Source: JAWKTV01 sp041398905 (GTDB taxonomy: Bacteria; Planctomycetota; Planctomycetia; Planctomycetales; Planctomycetaceae). From it: a stretch of DNA of 64,000 bases. The translations under genes and the position numbers were made by a program. Under the pieces are notes generated by a model. The model made no database searches, was not told the DNA's origin, and saw nothing but the letters and a program-made list of their open reading frames with translations. Of the stretch, positions 54,222 to 64,000 are shown one piece after another; position 1 is the stretch's first letter; every line of letters starts with the position of its first letter. The stretch is from positions 1 to 64,000 of the forward strand of contig JAWKTV010000005.1 in the NCBI GenBank assembly GCA_041398905.1. The letters are read 5' to 3'.

Positions 54222-55196
54222 ATGTCGCTCCGAGGACTTCAGATCACCGCCCTGCTGTCGGCCTTTGTCGCCGGCGGTCAGTCCACGACGGCGGAAGCCT
54301 GTTGCTGGCTGTGGGGAGGCGGAGCTGGCTACACCGCGTATCGACCCATCTTCGGTGGCGGTCTGGGGATTCTGAGGCCTAGGTACGTTGGGTATGCCCC
54401 AACGTACGCGAGTGGCTACGGCTACGGCGGCTTTGACAACTGTTGCCCATCACCCTGCCAGTCAGGAGGTTGCTCCTCGGGTTCCTGCGGCAGTTGCGGT
54501 TACACCTCGTACTACATCTCAGGCGAATCCTGCGGCAACTGCGGTGTCGTCGGGTGTCCGGGTGGTTGTGGCGTCAATTGCGACACCAACTACTCACCAG
54601 CATCCAAAGAACCGGAGCCAGACAGCACCACCATTCGCCGCGCGGCCCCTGAGGATCGCGTGACGCCGACCTACGGGGACGGAGTAGGCACCGACGACTT
54701 CCGTGGCAATCGTGGTCCGATGGGCAACCCCATGGGAGGCGGCTACAGCCCCGACACCAACCCGATGCCTGCTGGAACGCGCGGCAGCATTCCGAGCACC
54801 GGCGGTTCCATTCCCGCCTTTCCCGACACGATCAACGATCCGAACCTCGAAGGAACCGGCGGCACCGATTTCGGCACCGGCCGTGGTGTCCGCGACAATC
54901 CCGCGACCAACGGCGGCTACGGGACCGACGCGCCAGAGTGGCGTTTGCCGACCGAACGCCCCGCCGGCACCGATCCGGCCGATCCGTTCCCCAACGACGC
55001 CACCGACCCGGACAGCCAGTTGCTGAAGGTGCAGCCGCTGAATCTCGGCGACTCGATCGCCAGCAGCTACACCGCCGAGCGGCATCGCATTGTCCTCTGG
55101 TCGAACTACCGGACGCCGACCGTCGCCCGCCAGATCCCGGCCGGCAACGAGAACTGGGTGCCGGTGCCGACCGACTCGCAAGTCGCCCGCAAGTAG
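54222..55196 (+). CDS. exported Cys/Gly-rich protein
   Basis: Not recognised. A 324-residue protein with a signal peptide (LQITALLSAFVAGG). The next 100 residues are rich in Gly, Tyr and Cys (13 Cys in Cys-Cys, Cys-Gly and Cys-Ser contexts). A long Gly/Pro/Asp/Thr-rich low-complexity region follows, then a short ordered end (SSYTAERHRIVLWSNYRTP). The Cys pattern suggests a disulfide-linked cell-surface or wall protein, as has been proposed for planctomycete envelope proteins. No enzyme motif. Confidence 0.68.
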   Translation: MSLRGLQITALLSAFVAGGQSTTAEACCWLWGGGAGYTAYRPIFGGGLGILRPRYVGYAPTYASGYGYGGFDNCCPSPCQSGGCSSGSCGSCGYTSYYISGESCGNCGVVGCPGGCGVNCDTNYSPASKEPEPDSTTIRRAAPEDRVTPTYGDGVGTDDFRGNRGPMGNPMGGGYSPDTNPMPAGTRGSIPSTGGSIPAFPDTINDPNLEGTGGTDFGTGRGVRDNPATNGGYGTDAPEWRLPTERPAGTDPADPFPNDATDPDSQLLKVQPLNLGDSIASSYTAERHRIVLWSNYRTPTVARQIPAGNENWVPVPTDSQVARK

Positions 55197-55395
55197 CTTC
55201 ACGCTCGAATCGAACCTCACACGCCGGTATGACCCGCGGCTGCACAGTTCAGCCAATGGTCAAACCGGCGTGTGTTCGTTCCGCTCGCTGACGACGGGCA
55301 CCGCGACCACTCGCCCGTCGTGGTAATCCGACGGCCAATCATCCATAATCGCCCGCTGATCCAATACATGCCCCCTACCTCCGGGAGTCGACTCC

Positions 55396-56760
55396 ATGCT
55401 GCTGACGCGCCTGTTGCTCGTGTCCTTGTTCGCCTGGTCCGCTTCGCAGGCTGCCGCGGCCGATGGATGGATTGACCTGTTCGACGGCCAGACCCTTGCA
55501 GGCTGGGTACAGAAGAACGGCACCGCGACCTACGCGGTCGAGGACGGGACCATCGTCGGCCGCACCACAGAGGGGAGCCCCAACTCCTTCCTGTGCTCTG
55601 AAAAGGTCTATGGCAACTTCGAACTCGAATTCGACGTGAAAGTCGACGACGCACTCAATTCGGGGGTGCAGATTCGCTCGCAAACCACCGACGGTGGTCC
55701 GGCTGGTCGCGTCAACGGACCGCAGGTCGAGATTGAAGCCAGCGGCGAGACGGGCAACGAGGCCGGCTACATCTATGGCGAAGCCACCGGCCGCGGCTGG
55801 CTCGTTCCCGACGACATCCGCAAGTTTCACAAGCACTTCAAAGACGGCGAGTGGAATCACTACCGGGTCGTCGCCGACGGACCGCACATCCAAACCTGGA
55901 TCAACGGCGAGGCGGTCTGCGACCTTACCGATGACGCGATCTTCGAGTCCCATCCCATCGGCTTCATTGGTCTGCAAGTCCACGGAATCGCCGCGGGAGC
56001 CGGACCCTATCAGGTCGCCTGGAAAAACATCCGCCTGCGTCCCCTGCCCGATACCGCGACGCCCGCCAATCAGTTGACCGAGTCCGAGCGGCAACAGGGC
56101 TTCGAACTGCTGTTCAACGGCGAGAATCTCGATGGCTGGAAACATGGCGGAAACTGGAAGGTGGAGGACGGGGTCGTTGCTCGCGAAGGCAAGGGAGGTT
56201 CGCTCGTCTACGAAACACGCAAGATTCCCGACGACTTCGAGCTGCGGTTCGAGTGGAAGGTCGGCGAAGGCAGCAACAGCGGCGTCTACTATCGACCGTC
56301 TCAGTACGAGTACCAGATCCTCCACAACCAGAAGCACGCCGATGGCCGCAACCCCCGCACAAGCGCGGCGTCGCTCTATTTCTGCATGCCCCCCAGCTAC
56401 GACGCCACACGCCCGCCGGGCGAATGGAACGAGGGCCGTATCGTCTGCAAGGGGACGGTGATCCAGCACTGGCTCAACGGCCAGAAGGTAATCGACTTTG
56501 ACTACACCGACCCCAAATGGTCGTGGCAAGTGGAACTGCTGCGACAACGGGGCGGCAACCTGGAAGCCCGCGGCGCGAACCTCAACCTGCAAGACCACGG
56601 TGACCCCGTGTGGTACCGCAGCATCCGCCTCCGCGCCATCCCCGCCGACGAACAACTCACCCGCAGCGACATCGTCCCGGCCACCGTCCCCGAAGAGATC
56701 CTCAAGGCCGAGCAGGAGAAGCTCCGCAAGATGCTGGAAAGCCGCACCAAGCAAAACTGA
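55396..56760 (+). CDS. exported tandem DUF1080 protein
   Basis: A 454-residue secreted protein with two copies of the DUF1080 fold (3-keto-disaccharide hydrolase / GH16-like jelly roll), at about 22-210 and 225-430. The repeats open with WIDLFDGQTLAGW and ELLFNGENLDGW and share NSGVQIR / NSGVYYR strands. The family contains enzymes that act on 3-keto-glycosides, and many members are uncharacterised. The double copy is common in planctomycetes. A coiled charged tail (EEILKAEQEKLRKML) closes the protein. Confidence 0.88.
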   Translation: MLLTRLLLVSLFAWSASQAAAADGWIDLFDGQTLAGWVQKNGTATYAVEDGTIVGRTTEGSPNSFLCSEKVYGNFELEFDVKVDDALNSGVQIRSQTTDGGPAGRVNGPQVEIEASGETGNEAGYIYGEATGRGWLVPDDIRKFHKHFKDGEWNHYRVVADGPHIQTWINGEAVCDLTDDAIFESHPIGFIGLQVHGIAAGAGPYQVAWKNIRLRPLPDTATPANQLTESERQQGFELLFNGENLDGWKHGGNWKVEDGVVAREGKGGSLVYETRKIPDDFELRFEWKVGEGSNSGVYYRPSQYEYQILHNQKHADGRNPRTSAASLYFCMPPSYDATRPPGEWNEGRIVCKGTVIQHWLNGQKVIDFDYTDPKWSWQVELLRQRGGNLEARGANLNLQDHGDPVWYRSIRLRAIPADEQLTRSDIVPATVPEEILKAEQEKLRKMLESRTKQN

Positions 56761-56862
56761 AGCGACCCGCCTCCCACGTCGCAGCCCGCATTGCCAAGAC
56801 ACCGCGCTTGCCAAGACACCGCGCTGTTGAGAGCAAAAACCCGCAGCCCCCTCAAAGCAAAC

Positions 56863-56888
56863 GAACCCCGCAACTCGCGGGGTTCTTC
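56863..56888 (+). terminator. intrinsic terminator after DUF1080 gene
   Basis: GAACCCCGC and GCGGGGTTC form a 9-bp stem with an AACTC loop, followed by TTC. It is the natural end for the DUF1080 gene and could also serve the convergent tRNA-Val. Confidence 0.6.
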
Positions 56889-56920
56889 TGAGAGTTGCGA
56901 CTGGCTGCGGCAAGCAACAT

Positions 56921-56994
56921 TGGACGCTACAGGACTCGAACCTGTGACCTCTTCCGTGTGAAGGAAGCGCGCTAGCCGACTGCGCCAAGCGTCC
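56921..56994 (-). tRNA. tRNA-Val (CAC)
   Basis: A 74-base cloverleaf on the minus strand. The acceptor stem GGACGCT pairs with AGCGTCC, followed by A. The anticodon stem CTTCC/GGAAG holds the loop TTCACAC with anticodon CAC. The T-arm contains GGTTCGAGTCC. No CCA is encoded. Confidence 0.95.
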
Positions 56995-57322
56995 TGGAGG
57001 ACGTTGTTTTAGCTGGTCTGGTCGATGGGGGCAAGTGTGGGGTTGGTGTTGATGAAGGCCGAACGGGTGGCTTGCGGCATTGCTTGTGGTGGGTGTTGGA
57101 TGCATTGGGGCCGGTGAATCTCCGTTTGGGCCTATTCGACGCTGTGGCGGCGTGTTGGGTCGCGGTCGATGGGTAACTTGATTGACTGCGTGCCGCGCTG
57201 GTGTACCGGGTCAGGTGGTCGTAACCGTGCATGTGTGCAGCCGCGGAATCAGCGAGCCGGGCATCGACTACCGTCGGTCCGGGGGATGTCCTATTCTTCC
57301 GGTGTTCTCCGATCAGGCTCGT
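56995..57322. other. gap upstream of the MMPL gene
   Basis: About 330 bases without a recognisable gene. It should carry divergent promoters for tRNA-Val and the MMPL gene. Confidence 0.4.
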
Positions 57323-60099
57323 ATGTCCAACGCTCAGTCCACTCCCGCGCGCAGCCGGGGCGGCAGCACACTTTGGGTGCTGATCGTCCTGTTGTTCTTC
57401 ACGCCCCTCATCGCCAGCGTCCTCCAGTGGACGCGAATGTCGAACAACGTCGAGACCTGGCTTCCCAGCGAGGATCCGGGGCTCAGGTGTTGGCGTGGGC
57501 GCGGCAAAACTTTGAGCCCGAGCAGCGGTTTCTGCTCACCTGGGACAGCAGTTCGCTGGCTGATCCGCGGGTGGTCGAGTTGGCGGATCGATTGCAGGAC
57601 GCGGGCGAGGGGCGGCTCAAGGCGGGGGCCAGTGGTGCGGTGGGTATCGACAAACTGCGATCCCCGCATGGCATCCTCTCGGAGATGGTGGAGCGGGGTA
57701 TCGATCGCGGGGAAGCGGTTCGTCGGCTGACCGGGGTGTTGGTGGGGACTGGTCTGCTGAAGATTCGCCTGACCGACTCTGGACGAGCCGTTCGAGACGA
57801 GGTTGAGCGACGATTCACGGAATTCGCCCGCGACGAGTGGGGGGTCGCACTGTCGGTCCACCCGCCGGTTGTGCAGCCGGCTGTTGCGGATGGAGCGGGG
57901 GCATCCGTCCCGGTTGCTGGCGAGCCGGTTGACGAGTACGAGGAGTTTCTGGACGCGCTGGAAGTGGCCAGTGACAAGTACCGTCCGAGTGACTGGTCGC
58001 CTGAGCCGCACGATTTTCAACTCCGCTGGACCGGGATCGCGCCTGGTTCTCCGGTGAGCCAGGGATTGGAGGAGTTCAGCCGATCGGTGACGGGAAGTGG
58101 CGGCGAGCCGCTGGTTGACGCGGCCTTCTTTCAGGCGGGTGCACCTGTCGCACTCACCATCTCGCTGACCGACGATGGCGACGCGCACCTGCAGCAGACG
58201 CTTAAAGACATCAAGGCGATGGCCGCGGAGGTGGGCATACCGGAGGGCGAGTTGCGATTTGGCGGCAGCCCGATCGGCCGCGATCAATTGAACCTGGAGT
58301 CGGCCAAGGCGCTTTGGAATCCCGACTACCCCTGGTGGCGGTTCTGGAAGCGTTCACCGCTCGGCCTCTCGGCACTGGTGGGCGCGTTGTGCGCCTTCCT
58401 GATGCTGCGGAGTTTGCGGCTGGCGATTCTGGTACTCGTGACTTCGATTTATACCGCGGTCGCGGTGGTCGCCATGCTCCCCGCCACGGGGCAGACGCTC
58501 AATACCGTGCTGCTGGTCATGCCCAACTTGCTGCTGGTGCTGACGATGTCGGGGGCGATTCATCTGGCGAACTACTGGAAGCATGCGGCTCATTCCCAGG
58601 CGACCGACCCGGTCCGGATGGCGGTGAAGATGGCGTTTGAGCCGTGCGCTCTGGCGAGCGTGACGACGGCGATCGGGCTGGCGTCGCTGTTGACGAGTGT
58701 GCTGCTGCCGGTCAGGCAGTTTGGCCTGTTCTCGGCGATCGGCTGCCTGGTGTCGCTGGCGATGGTGTTGTTGGCTTTTCCCGCGCTGCTCAGGCTCTGG
58801 CCGGGGCAGCCTTCGGCGATGGTCCCGCCCCATGAGGATGTCTGGCAGCGATTGGGGCGGTGGCTGTCACGTCACGGCCGGGCCGTGACATTCGCCTGTC
58901 TGGGCGCGTTTGTGTTGTCCGCAGTGGGGCTCCGCTGGTTTCGCACCGAGACCAAGGTCATTCGCTACTTCCCGGACGGTGCTCGCATTGTCGAGGACTA
59001 TCAGTTCCTCGAGGACAACCTCGCCGGCATCATCTCCGTCGATGCGATCGTCCGCTTCCCCACCCGGGATGAAGCGATTGAGGAGATCGACCTCTTTCAA
59101 CGGCTCGCCCTGATTGGTGAGTTGCAACATCGCATCGAAGCGGTGGAAGGCATCAGCGGCACGCTGTCGCTGGCGGACTTTCGCCGGGATGCGGAGGACA
59201 ATCAATCTCGCAAGTCGTTCCAGTACCGCAGGAACCTGCGGATCGCCGAGAAGATGATCTTCGAGAATCAAGCCGAACAGACTCGGGAGTTCGTCACGTA
59301 TGCCCGCACCCCGCTCTCGATCGTTGACAAGGACATTCCGTTCCGAATTGAGCTGGGTGAGCAGGTCTGGCGGATTCGGGCGCAGTCTGCGGTGCTCACC
59401 AATCGGCATTACGACGAACTGCTCGCGGAGATTGACGAGACTTTGAAAGAAGCCCTCAAAGATCATCCCGGCAGTGACCATGTGGTCACCGGCATGGTAC
59501 CGTTGTTTCTGAGGACTCAGGAGGCGCTGCTTGACAGTCTGATCCAAAGTTTCGGGTTGGCATTCATCGTGATCGCCGTCGTCATGATGTATCTGCTGAG
59601 AGGCGTGTTGCCGGGCCTGTTGACGATGCTGCCCAATCTGCTGCCCGTGGTCATGGTGTTTGGTGCGATCTCGTGGGCTGGCATCCCGGTTGATATCGGC
59701 ACGATGATCACCGCATCGGTCGCGCTGGGCATCGCGGTCGATGGCACGCTGCACCTGCTGACCTGGTTTCGCGACGGCATCCGATCGGGCCTGTCGCGGG
59801 AAGACGCGATCTCGCGGGCGCTCGGCCACTGCGCGCCGGCGATGTGGCAGACGAGTCTGGCGATTTCACTGGGGCTGCTGATGCTCGCCTTCACCGACCT
59901 GTTGCTCATCAGCCGGTTCGGGTGGCTGATGGCCGCCCTCATCATGGCGGCACTGGTGGCGGATGTGATTTATCTTCCGGCGATGCTGTCGGGTGCCCTG
60001 GGCCGGTTGATCGAGCGGACTGTGCGTGCCGGCGAGGACCATACTCCACTGGGTGACGAACTCGCTTCCGAGTCCCCGGCCCCAGCGATCCGCTCATGA
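57323..60099 (+). CDS. MMPL/RND-type exporter, frameshifted
   Basis: A membrane transporter of about 925 residues. ATG 57323 gives the N-terminus MSNAQSTPARSRGG and the first helix (LWVLIVLLFFTPLIASVL). One indel near 57480 shifts into the frame used by the rest of the protein. Two RND halves follow: extracytoplasmic loop, then helices around LGLSALVGALCAFLMLRS; and a second loop, then helices around IAVVMMYLLRGVLPGLL and ISWAGIPVDIGTMITASVALGIAVDGTLHLL. The last contains the Asp of proton-relay helix 10-like segments. MMPL proteins export lipids or hydrophobic compounds. The stop overlaps the next start by four bases (ATGA). Confidence 0.85.
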
Positions 60100-61351
60100 C
60101 CATGACCACGACTCAAGCAGCCCAAACGTTTCAACTCGACTGCGGGGCCACGCTCCTCGTCCAGCCGATGCCCGACGTGCAGTCGGCTTCGGTGGCGATA
60201 CTGGTACCGGCTGGTGTGATTCACGAGCCGTCGCGGGTGAACGGTGCGGCATCGGTGCTGGGTGACCTGGTGATGCGGGGAGCGGGCCAGTACGACAGCC
60301 GGCAGCTCTCGTCGGCATTCGATCGCCTTGGAGTGCAGCGGAACGAATCGACCAGTTGGAGCTTCACCTCACTGTCGGCGTCGATGCTGGCGGAGCACCT
60401 GCCGACGACGCTGCCGCTGTACGCCGCGGTCCTCCGCGAGTCGCATCTCCCGGAAGACGAATTGCAGCCTGCGATTGACGGTGTCGAACATTCGCTGCGG
60501 GCGATGGAGGACGAACCACATCGCAAGGTCTTTGTCGAACTCCGCCGCAGTACCTACGACGATCCGTGGGGGCGGCCATCGGAGGGCACGCTCGACGACC
60601 TCGCGAACATTGACCTGCCGATGCTCCGCGAGTTCTACGCTCAGGGTTTTCGCCCGAACGGAACGATCATCGGCGTCGCTGGCAACGTTGATCCCTCGGC
60701 CGTTCGTGATCAACTGGACTCGCTGCTGTGCGGCTGGTCGTCTGCCGTCGCGGCTTCGCCATCGCCGTCGCCGCGTCAGCCCCCCCGTCGACACATTCCG
60801 CACGACTCGACGCAGACGCACATCGCGCTGTCGTGGAACGCCGTCCCGTACGGTCATCCCGACTACTACCGCGCGTGGGTGGCGTGCAACGTGCTGGGTG
60901 GCAACAGCAGTTCGCGGTTGTTCACGCAGGTGCGTGAGCGACGGGGGCTGTGTTACTCGGTGTCGACGTCGCTGAGTTTCGCGGCGGACGAAGGCCGGGT
61001 ACTGGGATACGTTGGTACGACCACCGAGCGGGCTCAGGAGACGCTCGATGTCACGCTCGAGGAGATTCAACGACTTGCCGAGGGGGTCAACGCCGATGAA
61101 CTTGCTCGCTGCCAGGCGCATGCGAAGAGTTCATTGGTGATGTCGCAGGAGTCGTCCGGAGCAAGGGCGTCTTCGATCGCTCGGGATTGGCATCATCTGG
61201 GCCGCGTCCAGACGCTGGACGAGATCCATGAGAAGGTCGCGTCCGTCACCGTCGAGGAGTGAACAGCTACGTCGCGGAGCATCCCGTTCGTGATCTGGTT
61301 GTCGTTACCATGGGCCAGCGGCCGCTGACGGTCGAGCCGGATATGGCGTGA
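60096..61351 (+). CDS. M16-family peptidase homologue lacking HxxEH
   Basis: A 418-residue M16 (pitrilysin/MPP-like) protein after correction. The N-terminal half has the fold (SVAILVPAGVIHEPS; PNGTIIGVAGNVDPSAV), but where the zinc motif HxxEH should be it reads GAASVLGDLV. The C-terminal half has the conserved arginine/tyrosine segment SSRLFTQVRERRGLCYSV, used by M16 partners for substrate. It is probably a non-catalytic subunit or binding protein. The frame stops at 61262, but the next frame continues with LNSYVAEHPVRDLVVVTMGQ and ends at TGA 61351, the normal end. It overlaps the MMPL gene by four bases. Confidence 0.82.
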
Positions 61352-61584
61352 GGTTGGGCGCCACCGGCCTTGTATCGGCTCACCTGCCCGGACCGTCTGC
61401 CGGCTCACCATGCGGCCGTCTTGCGGGTGCTGGCGAATTCGCTCGGCTTCAGGTTTGCGCAGGCGACGCAGAGCGGGTGGTCGATGGATCGGCTTGCATC
61501 CCGCGCGGTAGACTCGTCTACTGTAGCTTCGTGTGAATGTGTGTCCGCTACGATTCCAATGTCATCTGCGAGCTGTGCCGCCCC

Positions 61585-62037
61585 ATGTCGGACGAACTGA
61601 CGTTTGCAATGGGGAAGTTCGAGGCCAGGTTTCCCCGTGATCGATGGTATTCGGAGAACCATCTCTGGCTGCGCGAGGCGGCCGGCGGGTTCCGTGTCGG
61701 TCTCACCTCCTACTCGGTGCGGCTGCTGCAGGATGTCTACTTTCTGGAGTGGTCCATCGATCCAGGGACCACCGTTGCGGCGAAGCAGTCGATCGGCGAA
61801 ATCGAGAGTTCAAAAGCGATCTCCGACTTGTATGCGCCGGTGGCGGGCGTCGTGAAGTCCTTTAACTCCGCCATCCTGAACGACCCATCGGCGATCAACA
61901 CCGATGGCTATGGTGAAGGCTGGCTGTACGAGTTCGACACGCAGGCGAAGCTGCTGACGGCGGATGAGTACATCGCACAACTGGACGGCAACTGGGAAAA
62001 GGCGCAGCGGATGATCAAAGGACAACTGAACGACTGA
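61585..62037 (+). CDS. gcvH: GcvH-like lipoyl-carrier protein
   Basis: A 150-residue H-protein-like lipoyl carrier. The core GEIESSKAISDLYAPVAGVV has the lipoyl Lys (Lys77), and WLYEFDT resembles the GcvH end. The start may be 61585 or 61609; the N-terminus (EARFPRDRWYSENHLWL) is longer and different from standard GcvH. No gcvT or gcvP is nearby. It is followed 204 bases later by a 4Fe-4S protein in the same direction, so it may serve a process other than glycine cleavage. Confidence 0.8.
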   Translation: MSDELTFAMGKFEARFPRDRWYSENHLWLREAAGGFRVGLTSYSVRLLQDVYFLEWSIDPGTTVAAKQSIGEIESSKAISDLYAPVAGVVKSFNSAILNDPSAINTDGYGEGWLYEFDTQAKLLTADEYIAQLDGNWEKAQRMIKGQLND

Positions 62038-62241
62038 CACGCTGGTCGCAAGTCATGAGTGAGTTGTTCGTGATGCGCGCTCTGGTGGGGGCGACGCCGT
62101 TGCCGCCGGGTTCGTTATCGGAGCGGCAGGTTTCCCATACCGACTCGGCAGCGGCCTCCACCGAGCGTATGATCGGTGCCGCGAATGATCGTCCGCCATC
62201 ACAAGACCGACAGAGCGAAATCTCCTGAGGACTCCAGACTC

Positions 62242-63375
<1,134 letters not shown>

Positions 63376-63397
63376 TCCGGCTTTGGGGGTCGACGCT

Positions 63398-64000
63398 TCA
63401 GTGCCGATCTTCAGTGGATGATTCCGCCGCCGCGGTCGTCAGCCAGTGCAGCACGATACCGGCTGCGACTGTGACATTGAGCGAGTCCGTCGTCCCCGCC
63501 ATGGGGATCGTCAGCTGGCGGTCGCACAGGTCCAGCCATGTCGGTTCCAGCCCGTCGGTTTCATTGCCGAGCAGCAGCACATCGCGCCGCAGCGTCCGCG
63601 CTTCGTGCAGTGGCTCAGCGGCGTGATCGAGAACAGTGGCGGTGAGCCGATACTGGTGCTCGCTTCGGAGCCGTCGCAAGTCCGCGGCAAGGTCGGCTGA
63701 TTCGATGATCGGCAGCTTGAAGATCGTCCCCATCGACACCCGCACCGTGCGCCGCGAGAAGGGATCGGCACAGGCGTGACCGAGCAGCAGCGCCTGCACT
63801 CCAAACGCGGCACACAGTCGAATGATGCCGCCGAGATTGTCCGGGTCCGTTGATCGCGGGCATGCGACCAGCAGCGGCGGGCGGATCGACTCGGCTTCGA
63901 TCCGGGCGATGAGCGAATCGAGTGTTGGCGGTGCGATTCTCCGGCCACACGCCAGCCAGCCGGCATGAAAGTTGTAGCCGGTGACATTCCGCGCCAGTTT
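63398..64000 (-). CDS. TrmH-family RNA methyltransferase, partial
   Basis: A SpoU/TrmH knot methyltransferase that 2'-O-methylates RNA. The frame is open from the window edge to 63398. The three SpoU motifs are seen: NLGGIIRLCAAFG, LLLGNETDGLEP and IPMAGTTDSLNVTVAAG. The N-terminal part and start lie beyond 64000. It is convergent with the 4Fe-4S gene. Confidence 0.88.
   Translation of the reverse strand, partial: KLARNVTGYNFHAGWLACGRRIAPPTLDSLIARIEAESIRPPLLVACPRSTDPDNLGGIIRLCAAFGVQALLLGHACADPFSRRTVRVSMGTIFKLPIIESADLAADLRRLRSEHQYRLTATVLDHAAEPLHEARTLRRDVLLLGNETDGLEPTWLDLCDRQLTIPMAGTTDSLNVTVAAGIVLHWLTTAAAESSTEDRH

Noticed and set aside
61352..61584. Glycine riboswitch before the gcvH-like gene
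   Set aside because: I could not find the conserved paired aptamer features in this 233-base gap.

Overview
The window looks like a piece of a high-GC Planctomycetota chromosome. The gene families point there: a propeller/HEAT/cytochrome c fusion of the planctomycete-verrucomicrobial type, two exported sulfatases, a tandem DUF1080 protein, a DUF1570 protein, an NPCBM/NEW2 protein, Tat-exported TIM-barrel proteins and an OleC-type ligase. The rRNA layout agrees: tRNA-Ile, tRNA-Ala, 23S and 5S lie together, but no 16S gene lies upstream.

Layout. 0.3-4.1 kb: two exported proteins on the minus strand (DUF3472 type; propeller plus cytochrome c). 4.6-7.7 kb: a metallophosphoesterase and YidC. 7.9-12.4 kb: an accessory patch with a group II intron 3'-end relic, a complete 1,477-bp IS with 29-bp inverted repeats inside an HD-GYP sensor gene, and a second HD-GYP-like gene whose catalytic residues are gone. 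12.6-16.5 kb: the 16S-less rRNA operon with its own promoter-like site, a boxA-like site and a terminator. 17-23.9 kb: exported PHP protein, infC, a LarA homologue, a Tat-exported TIM barrel, a YheT-type hydrolase and a Gfo/Idh/MocA oxidoreductase. 23.9-29.4 kb: a minus-strand run of peroxiredoxin, esterase, OleC and a protein resembling the soluble part of planctomycete CcsA. 29.6-40 kb: exported planctomycete proteins, two sulfatases, YkgJ-type and TfoX-type proteins, metX, rpmA and a DUF1570 metallopeptidase-like protein. 40.1-43.3 kb: a membrane Ser/Thr kinase and another Tat TIM barrel, both broken by many frameshifts. 43.4-53.9 kb: SUI1/YciH, a Uma2 remnant, sufC, nuoB, two paralogous ABC-2-like permeases, a dihydrouridine synthase and prolyl oligopeptidase. 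54.2-56.8 kb: a Cys/Gly-rich exported protein and the DUF1080 protein. 56.9 kb: tRNA-Val. 57.3-63.4 kb: MMPL/RND exporter, M16-like protein without the zinc motif, GcvH-like lipoyl protein and a multidomain 4Fe-4S protein. The right edge cuts a TrmH-family methyltransferase.

About one gene in three carries single-base frameshifts, including the normally essential yidC. In most cases the second frame continues the same protein family at once, so I read most of them as sequence errors. In several entries I therefore give the span of the reconstructed gene. The HD-GYP gene, the kinase and the 42.4-kb TIM barrel have a much higher density and could be real pseudogenes or low-quality stretches.

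Most themes are ordinary planctomycete biology: export and breakdown of sulfated or complex carbohydrates, signalling and housekeeping. The least explained sets are the GcvH-like/4Fe-4S pair with the upstream MMPL-M16 pair, the 16S-less rRNA operon and the IS-split HD-GYP locus.
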